From the NCBI GenBank assembly GCA_028565635.1, contig JAOXYB010015254.1, positions 1 to 19,643 on the forward strand: DNA of 19,643 nt, written 5' to 3'. The position numbers and the translations under genes were made by a program. Positions within the stretch are counted from its first letter, which is position 1. Each line of letters begins with the position of its first letter. This document shows, piece by piece, positions 8,533 to 19,566 of the stretch. This DNA is from Phoronis ovalis. Taxonomy: Eukaryota > Phoronida > Phoronidae. The notes below the pieces were generated by a model that made no database searches, was not told where the DNA came from, and saw only the letters and a list, made by a program, of their open reading frames with translations.

Positions 8533-11500
8533 CGAGTTCTGCTGAATAGCTGTATTCATAGTGGGTCCACTTCTAGGGAGAATGGCAGGAGATCGGACTG
8601 CAATTGTAGTCGTTCTTGGGCTCATTCCTGGGTAAGTTTGCATTGGCTGATGATATCCAAGGGAAGGAACTTGATTAGGATTTACATCATAACTGTACTG
8701 GGGTAGTGACGTTGATACTTGATTTGGTTGAGTTGGCCGCGTTATTGGATATGATGCACCGGGGACTTGATACATGAAGGGTTGGTCCCTTACTCTTGGT
8801 CTCTGTTGTGCCATAAGTGCCTTCTGCGTTGACTCTTGTGACGATAAAGTGTTTTGTTGCGGAATACTTGTATGGTACATATTTGTTGGCATCCCTGGCA
8901 CACTTTCTTGCAAGATTTTTCGATTAGATAGTTGCATAAAGTAAGAGTTGCAATTAGAACACGATCTGGAAGTGCCATGAGTATAAATACATTGTGGAGC
9001 CGGTCTACCCGGGTTTAAAGATTCTGCAATTGATCTGTTAAACTGTGGGTGTGGCATCCCTTGTTGTACACCGGGATTGACAACTGGGAGTTGAAATCGT
9101 AGTCCAACATTTTGGTTAAGGTTATTTCCTGGTGGTGCGTGTATTAGTTGTGGTGGATGGCTAAAAATACGGCCATAGTGTGGTTGGTTTGATCCAGTTC
9201 CCGCTAAATTTCCATCAAACGTTTTAACAAGTCCACTATTCTTAGCATTGTGATACGTATGGTTTTGAGCAGTGATGCTTTTCTGTTCCCTATTTTCTCT
9301 TGTAACAGGACCGCTTTCAGTGGAAACAAAAATGACGTCGTTATCACGACAGTCACTTTTGTTATTTGCATAATATTGCCTGTTGAGATATTTTTTTGTT
9401 GTCATTACATTTTTATCTTGCATTTGGTAAGGTGGTGGGGGAGGCCTATTTTGTTGTTGACTGCGTCCTTCTTGCCTGTGTAACGATTCTGAAACGGATA
9501 TGTTAAACGCACGTTGATCTTCGTGGCTTAAATTTGGATGTTTAAATCCATAGGAAACTGGCTTACTAGAAGGATGATTTGTCAATGGAGGCCCTTTGGT
9601 GGATCCTATTCCGGAATGATTTAATATAGGAGCCTGCTGGTCAGACTTTGTGGGCTCTTGTGGTATTCTCTTTAATGAAAGTGGTCTATTTACGTGTTCT
9701 ATTGATTGCTGAAAACTATCAGGGATATTTGTCTCATATTTTACAGCATTGCTATGTGCAGCTGGAGGGGTAACTTGTTGAGATTTTTTATTAGTTAATG
9801 CTGAGGTCGGAGGAGATTGTTGGTAAGGGGACGTCATATATTGTCCTGCGCCTTGAATCAAGGAGTTACGGCGATTTCCGAACGATGGGTGCGATTTCAC
9901 GTTACTGAAGTACTGTTCCCGTGGGCTCCGCTCATGTTTGTAGCACATGCTTGTACTACTAGGTACGGTGCCTTCATTTGCTTTTGGATGAAATGTTTGC
10001 GTATTCGTTGCAGTAACTTCGTTATATTTAAAAAAACGAGTTGATGCGTTTACGGAATCATGCTCTTGCCGGGTGGTTGTTGTTGGATTCTGCTCTCGAC
10101 GTATAGGAATTTCGTCTGTTTCCATGTAAATTGTCTCTTTCGGGCCGAAAGGAACAGATTCTGGAGTCAACATTATTGGTGGACCTTTTTCGACTGGCAA
10201 GCCAAAGACTTCACCATACATAGTCATACATTCTGTGTATTGTTTCTGAAATTCTCGTTGATACGACAGTAAATTATTAGAACTAATGTGATTCTGCATT
10301 CCATACGAGATGTGCGGGTTTTCATTTAAAAGAACTGGTTTGTTATAATTGGACACTCCAAACTCTTTCTCTTGTGGGACCACGTGTGTATATTTTGGAC
10401 CTCCTCTCATTAATCCATTTACTGGACTCGGGAAACCATGTCTTTTCCAATATGTTTCGAATCTGTTATCAACGTACGAGGGTAATGATTGTGGTGGTAC
10501 AGAAAACACCTTGTTTCCGTTTACTGACTTGTTTTTAGACTCTTTACGTACAGCCTTATTTGGGGTGGGACACGGCTTTATATCCGTATTTGAATTTCGA
10601 ACTATTCCAGTCTTTATAGAACCTCGAGGTCCTTCGGTTTCTTGAAAGTTGTCGCATTTGACTTCAAAACCTTTTGGTGACAAACTGCACTTAAGATTTT
10701 CAGTACTCGAATTTACGTCGGTATTGCTCATTGCCTTGTTTGTGTTACAATCAGATTTTTCATGAGATATTAACTCTGATGATTCCCTTGTCGAATTCAT
10801 AGGTAAATCGGCCAATTTCAATTTTGTTACGTTTATACAACTTTTATTGCTTGGTTCCTCGGAAATGTTTATGTCTGCATGTCTGAGCGCCGGAGGAGGT
10901 GGCAAGGATTTCGACAAAGATATATAATTTAAAGATTGAACGTCGTCATTGTCATTTTTGTCCAAACCTTTTTTCGTTAAGTCTATTACTGTGCTTTCAA
11001 TACCAGTGCCTGTAATGAATTCAGATACGTTCGACGAATTGTCTCGGCAGGGAGATAATACTTTATGGTCAATATTTATTGTTTCACTATTATTGGTTTT
11101 GCTTTTTTGTTCCTCATCAGAAACCTGACAAGTTTGATTTTCAACTCGACTTATAGTCGTCAAATTTTCAATCTGAGGAGTTGGTTGGCGGTTTGGACGA
11201 TTTATAATTTGTAAAGCTAGTAAAGCTAAATTGTCCTCATTTTTACTATCAGTTGAATCATTCTCCTCTGAATCATTCTCTTCAAATAATTGATCGGGAA
11301 GTTCTGAACCCGGTTGTGTATTCTTAAATGAATAAAATGATAAATCTTGAGCCATTGAGTCATTGTCCAACTTAAGATCATCTTGTGATGAACACGATTC
11401 ATTAAGCTCACGGCTTATAATTGCCGAGGCACTAAATGGCCTTTTGTTCACGGGTGAACTCCGATTTTTTAAATTTGTGTGAATCGCACCCACTGAATAT

Positions 11501-12119
11501 GGTCTTTTGGGGCTGACTGTTCGGTCAGTTGAACTTGTAGTAGCGTTAATACCAGGTAATGATATTTGTTTTGATGCTTGTTTAGTTTTTGAAAATTGAC
11601 TGCTCTTTTTATCGTCTGCGTCTTTTTGTGTTGTTTTAGCAGTAGAAAAATCCAAGGCCGACATTAATACAGATGCTACTAGGTTGTTCTGTTCTGGACT
11701 TTGAATGTTAGCCTCTCCATCCTCCATGTCAATATATCCTTCATCAATCTGTAATGGCGACGGATCGTCGTCAAAGCTATCTTTTGTATTGTCTTGAGAG
11801 TATTGAAGAAATTCTCTAAAAGCGTAATGTGACGGTTGCTTTGGTAAACTGTCTTTGCATAACTGGATTGGTCCTTGTGAAACATTCTCAACCAACGTGT
11901 TTTCTTTACTTAAACTATACTCCATGAGAGTAGCACTATTTCCCGTTAAAATACCGTTTTTCTGTGGCTTAATATAGTTTCCAGGTGAATCGTGTTGATT
12001 GGTTGCAGTTGGTTCCCCTAATTTCAAGTTTTCATCACTATTAATAAAATCTATGGCGCTGCTATTTTCTTTCTTTCTGGCCGAACAAGTTTTCTGTAAA
12101 TGGGCTATATTTGCGGTAT
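8533..12119 (-). CDS. Large MYND-finger protein, giant central exon (1,195 codons)
   Basis: An uninterrupted 3,587-base exon. The - strand acceptor TGTGCTTTGTTTTGTAG lies immediately before 12119 and the donor GTAAGT immediately after 8533. It begins with two bases that complete an Asp codon from the previous exon and ends in phase 0 after TAIQQNS. The protein is rich in Asn, Ser, Gln and Pro, with no recognised globular fold. Visible features: an acidic stretch (QIDEGYIDMEDGE, about residues 564-576 of the joined protein), two copies of KRP(Y/F)S (645-649 and 666-670), proline runs SLPPPPAL and NRPPPPPYQ, and a lone CSNC pair near the end. The ATG at 12156 lies upstream of the acceptor and is not the start. 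An open frame of this length with matching splice phases at both ends is strong evidence for a real gene. I do not recognise the family. Confidence 0.9.
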
Positions 12120-12301
12120 CTACAAAACAAAGCACATCATAAGCGAAGCGAATCATTGTTGCAAAACAGTTACTTGTATCAATTAAGTAAATAAATGTGT
12201 ATCAAATAGCCATCAAGATACAATCATTGAAATGGGAAGACCAAACCGTTATGTGTATCAATACGGTAACAGTTGCACCTTGGCAGAGTTGCAGATAGAA
12301 T

Positions 12302-12358
12302 CGCCATTTGTAGTACAATCTTTAGTACAATCCATACAGTTTTGTACTACAAATGGCG
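12302..12358. repeat. Perfect 17-bp inverted repeat (hairpin)
   Basis: CGCCATTTGTAGTACAA at 12302-12318 is exactly complementary to TTGTACTACAAATGGCG at 12342-12358, with a 23-base loop that repeats TTTAGTACAATCC. It lies inside the intron, about 180 bases upstream (- strand sense) of the giant exon's acceptor. It could be a small foldback-element remnant or an RNA hairpin. No target-site duplication was found. Confidence 0.9.
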
Positions 12359-12769
12359 TTTTTCCGTTGAATTTTGTAGTCATAACTTTTGAATGACACA
12401 AAATCATTATAATTTTGAGACACTCTTTTGGAGATCTCCATTTGAAGTAATGTTAGCCAAATTTCAACTTCGTATCTACAGGGGAGTTGGACTTGTACAT
12501 TTTTTTGTAGTTGACATTTTGAAAAAATGTGAGTATTACTCAAAATGGCCTCCTCACTGATTACAAAGTCATGTGACAGTTAAGTATTTTATTAAATTAT
12601 TAATAGCAGTAGTAATTTTACATTTAAAAATATTTAAGGAGCAATTTAAAATTTTGAAAAATAACAATTCAAAGTTTTTGAATTCCTGAACGGTAACAAT
12701 ACATAAATTTACAAGAAAAGTACACAATCCAAATCCAAAATATCACCCCGCGAAGGCACACCTCTACCC

Positions 12770-12866
12770 AATCTGAATAAATCTATCCGTTAATGTTCCG
12801 TACCGTTTCAACTAACGACGTTAGTTGACAAAGTACGGAACACTAAAGGATGGATTTATTCAGACT
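12770..12866. repeat. 97-bp near-perfect palindrome
   Basis: Left arm 12770-12817 and right arm 12819-12866 are complementary over 48 bases with roughly 85 percent matches and a one-base centre. The central twenty-one bases (TCAACTAACG, A, CGTTAGTTGA) pair perfectly. Outside the arms similarity stops abruptly. The structure would extrude a long cruciform or RNA hairpin. No flanking direct repeats or transposase were recognised, so it is either a head-to-head duplication or the core of a foldback element. Confidence 0.88.
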
Positions 12867-13243
12867 GCATTTAACGGTACTTTAATTTACAGTAATAGCA
12901 ATTATATTCAATGCTATGTATATTGCGCACGAAGAGATATACCTAACGATGTAACAGGAAGTCGCACGATTTCACAAAAGTCCTTGAAATCCTGGAGCCG
13001 ATCAGACAATATTGTTACTTACACAGTATACAAATGTGAGGTTGACCAGTGCGCAGCCTTGGTACTGGGTTTTTACTAAATAATTAATTGGCATGCAATT
13101 TGACATTTGATACCTATGAATGTTTTATATTGTTTATAATATTTTTATGCATATTTTATAAATCTTTGTAATAAAATACCTAATATGCATATTAGCCTAG
13201 ACAAAGATAATGTGTTCTTTGATTGGCTTTATGTAAATATATA

Positions 13244-13246
<3 letters not shown>

Positions 13247-13280
<34 letters not shown>
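13247..13280. repeat. (TA)17 microsatellite
   Basis: An uninterrupted run of seventeen TA dinucleotides within the large intron. Such runs are length-polymorphic and prone to assembly error. Confidence 0.95.
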
Positions 13281-13284
<4 letters not shown>

Positions 13285-14500
13285 GTGAACGTATATTTAT
13301 TATGAACTTGACATTTATATGCTTTACAAAAAATGCAAACGGTACACAATCCGTAAGAGAGTTAGTTGGTGGACAGGGAATAAATTGATAAAAGAATGCA
13401 TATGTTAAATATAAGAAAAGTGCAAACTCTATATTTTCTAGAATAACAATAAATAAAATATCCGAGACCGGTACCCGCTAGAACTACAGTTACTCTCAGC
13501 AACATAATATACTAATATATCATTTTAAAATTATTAAAATAAGTTCGATTACAAGTTGGTATAAGTATACAAACAATTAATTTTCCCATCCACTTCAATG
13601 TTTTTTTTATAATATCTAGCCTGACATTCCGATCAAATTTTTTCCAGTCACAAATCATGCTCAAGATAATTATGTCTCTAGCCTACAATTAATTTGTCAT
13701 GCTGCATGGCCAATAACCTTATTCTCCTATAGTACATTGTAGGTCACCTTTAATAAAAAGAGGCATTTTCAAACTCTGATTTCTGTCATTTTAAGCAAAA
13801 TTACAATAGTGATCAACACGGCCAACTTCAAAGAAGAAGGGGGTAAAAGTAGAAAAAAGATTGCGCATTAATGCACTGAGTACTATTTTCGGGGCATCGT
13901 GACTTTGAAATGGTATACTATACTTATTAACCGGTCCTGTAGGATACGACTCTATATTCAACAACATCGATGCCAGCTCGCTTTTAAATTTCCTTTATAC
14001 TATAACGATCAAAATGTCTCGTGATAATGTGTATCTATTGAAAACTGGTTGATTCAAGAAATTTAAAATCCTGCATAAAAAGTTAGATGTACGGGAACTT
14101 GATACAGATTGTTACTGCGCGATTTTTAGGTGGCTTTTAACTGAGTAATGGATCTATACTTCGTGCTTGCGACATGTGATTTTTTCTAATTCAGTTATTT
14201 TGTAACAAATAATGTGTATTGCAAAACCAACAAGTTACATTAAGTTTGTTATTGCTCTAAAATGAGGCCCAAAATGTCATATTTGCATTTATTTTTTCTC
14301 GAGACAGTTGTGACGTATTAACCAGAAGCTAGGATTTTTCGCAATGTAATGGATTCATTTTGAGTCCGGATTTTGAACATATGCTGAACAAATCATTATG
14401 TCAGTGTTAATTTGTATGATTTTAATAAATACCATAAGTTTCAAAACGAACTGGTTTATCAATCCGGCAACAATGAAGTCATTATTTATTATAAACTTAC

Positions 14501-14580
14501 CAAGCGTAACGGCCTTGTTTCCATTTTTTCCACCTGACGTGTTGTTTCGTGATGCATCACTCATGTTCGTTGACAACTCG
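14501..14580 (-). CDS. Large MYND-finger protein, small exon
   Basis: An 80-base exon bounded on the - strand by acceptor CTGTATAATTCCAG and donor GTAAGT. The first base C completes a Ser codon (AG|C) from the previous exon. The exon then reads ELSTNMSDASRNNTSGGKNG and NKAVTL, and the last base G begins an Asp codon completed by the giant exon (G|AT). This double phase match (2 then 1) is what links the upstream 413-codon exon to the giant exon as one gene. Its sequence is hydrophilic and low-complexity, like the rest of the protein. Confidence 0.85.
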
Positions 14581-14853
14581 CTGGAATTATACAGGAAATT
14601 GGCATATTATTATCAAGGAATTAATTACAAAAAAATTATAATGCCATGAATATGAAATGGAGCCTCAATTACAGTAATAGCTTATAATCTCACTGATTAT
14701 ATATATATTTGATATCTCGAAAATTCGTTAGGTGACTGTGAAATATATTTATAAAGGTCACTTATAGACGAGTCGGATAAAAATAAATCTACCTTTACTG
14801 TAAGAAATGATTAGAAAGTTTGAAATAATACTCTGTGAAAGTGCGGTAAATAC
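14581..14853 (-). other. Short intron
   Basis: A 273-base AT-rich intron (GTATTT...TTCCAG on the - strand) joining TPYS to ELST. The donor GTATTT is weaker than the gene's others. The open frame continues 13 codons past the donor (YLPHFHRVLFQTF) before a stop at 14811, which would be an alternative short C-terminus if the intron were retained. Confidence 0.8.
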
Positions 14854-16096
14854 CTAGAATAAGGGGTTTGTCTCTCACTCTGTAAAGAATGTCTTTTCGC
14901 AGTTGGCAATTTGTTTCCATCGCGAACATCTTTATCTGCCATTAAACATTCGTTCTTTCGAACTAATTTGCTGCTGTTAGGTTGGTGGTCATCTGTGTTA
15001 ATGTTTATGACTTTTCTATACGTTCTATTATCACCTCCTAATGCATCTAAGGATGACTTTACAGTGTCTTGTTTTTCAAAATCATAAATTTCGTAATTTG
15101 CAGCTTGATTGACTTGCAAACCTACTTTCTGTTCATTTGCTGCTGCATCTCTATTGCTGCATTCAACTTCATTACTTTCGTCGTGCATTTCGCTTTCTAC
15201 AGTGTAATCAATGTCATCGCCGATATTATGTTGTTTGCATTCTGCAGCTCTTGATGTGATTGCACAATAATCAGATGTGTCTTTTGCAGAACTACTAGCG
15301 TCACTTTCATTACTCACAGTGTCATTTTCTGAATCATCTTTTTCACTCTCCGTTCGACTATTGCTGTCACTTGCATCGTAAGCCTTATTTTCTGTTATAG
15401 TACAAATAACAAAGTTTTCATCCGTGCTATCTACAAAAACAGTTTTGTTTATGCTGCGCACAGAAACAATTTTTAATTTACAAACTCCATCTTCTTTATC
15501 TTCACCTTCCTCTTCATTGTTTATAATATTTCTATCGGCTGGTTTCATTTCTATGAAGTTATCCTTATTTAAATCGTTTTTCTCGGTTTGTTGTAAATTT
15601 TTAATTTCTAGCGCTCCTACGCTGGGGTAGCCTGATGGTTTTGGAGCGATTTTAGGTAATTTAGAGTCTATTGGGATATCTGCTCTTCGCAGCACAATTT
15701 TAGGAATTTTAGATTGTTTTTTTAACTCTTGGTGAACCGCCCATTGATGCACAGGGTCCGAGGAGCTTTTCCTCTTTTTACACCTTTTGATTGGCTCTGT
15801 GTCTTTGACGTTATTATTAGTGGCGTCTCTATTGTCAATTTGAAAGTTTGAGCAAAATTCAAAATTTTCGTTTTTCCAAGAATGCTCCGGCTCCCTGCTT
15901 CTTCTTTTCACAGTATCAATATTGGGCTGTGAGGCTAATTGCGATATTTTTTGTTCTAACCAGTTATGATTTGGAAATTCTCTTGCTAATCTTTCCATGT
16001 TGTCTGTTGTTTTTTGAGGACGTCGCTTCACTATTTTCTTGCATATAGGCGAAGATAGGCGTCTCCTTGCTGGTGGATAAATTGTCGGTAGTTCTG
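14854..16096 (-). CDS. Large MYND-finger protein, upstream exon (413 codons) with basic clusters
   Basis: Read from the acceptor TTAATTTTTCAG, the exon starts with two bases completing a codon, then ELPTIYPPARRRLSSPICKK, IVKRRPQK and TTDNMERLAREFPNHNWLEQ. It ends ...RQTPYS plus AG at the donor GTATTT. Basic clusters RRRLSSPICKKIVKRRPQK (residues 10-28) and KRCKKRK (about 103-109) resemble nuclear localisation signals. Further on it is acidic and Ser/Asp-rich (NNEEEGEDKEDGV, then a DSxSxTESEKDD-like tract). The segment MERLAREFPNHNWLEQKISQ, predicted to be helical, is the best candidate for a folded or conserved piece. The open frame does not reach an ATG before a TGA upstream of the acceptor, so an upstream exon must supply the start, unless translation begins at the ATG at 15998, which has a good context (AACATGG). 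Confidence 0.87.
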
Positions 16097-18767
16097 CTGA
16101 AAAATTAAGACGATTAACTATATATATGTCATTTGAACATCATGTGATCAAAATAATATTATAGTGACACCTATAACAATACCTCATTTATTGGGTTAAT
16201 AATGATTCTTTTATATCAACAAAATTATAACATATCATTTGAAAAAGTTGTAATTTTCAAAATAATATTTGGGTTAATTTTGTTGATCTAGCATGGCTTA
16301 TTCTAGGGAGTATATTTCATGAAATATTTCACCAGTTTTCATGAATGATAAATGATTTATCATACTAACTGGGAGATGGAACTCGTTTATAATCTAAATT
16401 ATTGATAATTAAACGAAATTGTGGTAATCAGAAGTTAATATTTTTTTAATTTAATGCTATACCCAGACTAATAAATAGTCACTATACCAATAAGCTCTGA
16501 TCAAAAAGGTGAATCTATATTAGTCCCAGACGGTATAAACCAAAATTACGGGCACAATCTCATAAACTTGATAATAAACCTTTCATTTGTCACATGTTAT
16601 TCATAGTATAATTAGAGCGAAACGGCTGGAGAAAAGGTGTGATAATTATATGCTACTATGGATGGAGTTACTGTCTCTGTCGGTCAAGCACTCGTTCATA
16701 TATTTTTACCTTGCTTGCATCAGTGACAAAGAGAAAAAAAATTCTCCCGAGGATTATAGTAAACTTCGTCTAGATTAACTCTCGAACGCTTATTGCTCGA
16801 ATCTTGTAAAATTGCGCTGGAAACTGATTTCTATGTTATAAAATTATTATAGTAGACGGCGCTGCGAAGTGTGACGAGTGCGTTTCTTATTAACTTAAAT
16901 TTGACACACTCATAAATAGTTTTGTAGATATGGTAAGCAAGTTACTGCCTATTATATCCACATTTATAACAAAGATAAGGAAGGAGAAATTTAGTCGATC
17001 TAAAAAAACAATATTTTAGGTTGGATGTGGGCCCCCACTTTATATGCCTTGGCCAATCCACATGGCCTCCAAATGTTATTTTATCCAAATTACTGGGGCA
17101 GGATGCAATAATTGTATATTTATTAGTATATTTGCTAAGTTTTGTAATAATTAACTTTACCTGTTGTTATTTCAAAATAGATAATGAATCGAATTTTTAC
17201 TCTAATTTTATAGAAAACTAAACAACTCCCGAAGCGCCTTGCGTTTTTTAGACATTAATTTAATAATGGAAACGGGATAGTAACCCAATAAAAATTAGTT
17301 CATTCAAAATATGTCTTTGTATAAAGACTTTGGCATAAAATGTCGGCAGGATTTACATAATAAAACAGCGTTCTTGCCAGGTGGATCCCTAAGGTACATT
17401 ACTAAACTCACGTAATTCTCTTGTGCGAAGTCCGCTTTAAAGTGGCGTATAGGTAGTGCAGAGGGAACTACTGTTGCATGCATTTTTACCTGTCTGTCAA
17501 GCCAATTTTTATTAAAAATTCACGAAACCAGGGTTAATAGAAATTAAGAATCTGATATAATTTGGTTAAGGACGATTAAATGTATGTAGGTGCAGTGTAA
17601 TTTATTATTTCAAGCGTTATTTATGCAAAATTCTGCTCATCACACTTTCAAGGTATTTTTTGCATAAAATACTAATTTTACAAAACTTAGTGAAAATGTA
17701 GTGCTTTAACTATTCGACATTATAACCATATTACCAAATAATACTTCATTACTGGCGGATAATGATTGCAACCATTGATATTTTGGAGTTGTGTGTAACT
17801 GGGGTAGCCATTTCTTACAACTACCCATACGACTCCTTAAAATATACCATGTAGTAACCTACTAGTACGGATTATTTTTGTGCCACATTGTGTAATGTAT
17901 GTAGATATGCTCAATGTATAGAATTTCTTCTATAATGTGCATTTGCGTCAGATCTTAAGTTTAAGGATCATAACCGGTATCACCCCGCATTGTTGAAATG
18001 AGCCGTCTAATTGTTCCTTACATGATGATATGATGATATTTTAAGATATTTATGAAAGCAAGGTCATTACTCATGCATACTCGCTTTTTTGATATCTGAT
18101 CCTTACTAAAGTTATATCAATAGAAAAGAGAATAGTGTTTAACGAATTGAAAATATATATACACCTTAATGCGGACTCGTGATTCACGACAGTGGTGCTC
18201 ATTGTTCCACTTCTGCACTTTCTTAATAAGATTTTGAAGTAATGGTATATTAAATTTTATGGATATGTTATTGTTATTTTGTAGCACGTTTTGTCAATGA
18301 TCTGGACTATTTTATGAAATAAACAAACATCTGTGCAACGATCATAAAATATAAATGAAGCATGCGCTCTTATTTCATATATCTTTAATATGTGTAGGTT
18401 CTGTCGAGAAGAGGGGCGAGTGTTGGAATGCATCCCAAAATTGACTGCCAAAGTTGACAAAAGTATCGGTTAACTTCCTTTTCAAAGGGGCAATACAATT
18501 GATATATGCCATCTGATGATATCGGTAAATTGTCACGATACATAGATAGTGTACATTCATGAGTCCTGAATGATCAGTTACAGGTTATATAAAAAAATTG
18601 GTGAATACAAACTTTTAATAATTGTCACGATTCGCTGCATGTGTATCAAAATATAAATGAATCTGTATTAAATTTCAATGATGACTTATTGCAGACAGAT
18701 AATTAAAAAAGATTTCAAAAGAAATGCACTACAAATCTTGATACCATATTCGAAATAAAAACCTCAC

Positions 18768-18786
18768 TTTCCGAAGATAATAACAT
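18768..18786 (-). CDS. Tentative first coding exon of the MYND gene
   Basis: On the - strand, ATG at 18786-18784 (context CACAAAAATG, A at -3) opens MLLSSE and ends with one extra base before a donor GTGAGG. That phase is exactly what the 413-codon exon needs: the join gives MLLSSETELPTIYPPARRR. A second phase-compatible candidate is ATGGGTAGTT at about 17846-17837 before GTAAGA, giving MGSSELPTIY. Short start exons of this kind are expected by chance in 3.5 kb, so both remain guesses without transcript data. Confidence 0.22.
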
Positions 18787-19566
18787 TTTTGTGCTCGTGG
18801 TTAATGACGTTTGTAATGTCTGTAATGGTACAATGAAAACTCAGCAGCACGGAATAACTGTAATGTTACACGGTGTCCACGCTTAGTGATGGCACATTCA
18901 AAATTATTCATTCATATAGGCATTCGATTTGTATACTATTACCTATGTTAGTAATATTTAAAACACTTTGTTATAAAAGGCGTGGTGATAAGAAAACTGC
19001 GCAAACGCTTTTGATGGTTTCATTACATGTATATTATCCGTACTAGGTACTATTTACTATAATGATAAAATACAAAAAAGTTTTATTTTTTAAGTCCCTG
19101 GCATATTTTAAATATAAAATGACATATCCAGGTCAAATCATGACGACATATTGATTCATTGTTTTTTTTTTAAAGAAGAAACAATTTCTAAATTTGGTTT
19201 TCTATATATATATACAAGGCTCAATATGTTATTTTCACTTTGATTGTTTACCGTACAACTTGAGAAATTGTCATATTTTGATAAGGAATGCTAACAATAG
19301 AGGATTTCCTTTGATTCACGACGTTTCATTTGTTGGCAATTTTTCATGGGTCTTAGTTTTGATTTCTGCAGGTACAAGATTTCATCATCTAAATACCGAT
19401 AAATTTAAATTCTTAATTATTGATAAGGGAAAAATACTTCCATATCACAAATTATGAAGTTTGATAATATTTTCTTCAATCACAACATGAAAAGTAGGAT
19501 AGAGAAATACGAGCGTTAAGTTTCCGTACTTCAAGATGTTTTGTTATCTCAGGCTTACACAGCCTG

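Larger units (their letters stand above)
12120..14500 (-). other. Intron upstream of the giant exon
   Basis: A 2,381-base intron (GTAAGT...TTTGTAG on the - strand) joining ...AVTL, G|AT (Asp), TANIAH. Contents: a 17-bp-arm hairpin (12302-12358), a 97-bp near-palindrome (12770-12866) and a (TA)17 microsatellite (13247-13280). The rest, including 13300-14500, holds no supportable gene on either strand. Confidence 0.8.

Noticed and set aside
12825-13079. 84-codon + strand open frame
   Set aside because: It begins inside the palindrome, has no splice context or recognisable domain, and sits in an intron of the opposite-strand gene.
14398-14649. 83-codon + strand open frame
   Set aside because: It is the antisense shadow of the 80-base exon of the MYND gene.
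16708-16730. ATG (CTGATGCAAGCAAG|GTAAAA) as first exon of the MYND gene
   Set aside because: It leaves two bases at the donor, whereas the 413-codon exon needs one. Splicing would shift the frame.
17140-17165. Strong-looking - strand donor CAG|GTAAAG
   Set aside because: The phase that would fit the MYND gene runs upstream into a stop without an ATG, so it cannot be the start exon; an internal use lacks an acceptor I can support.
19194-19457. 87-codon + strand open frame near the right edge
   Set aside because: No family resemblance, AT-rich codon make-up and no supporting splice or start context.
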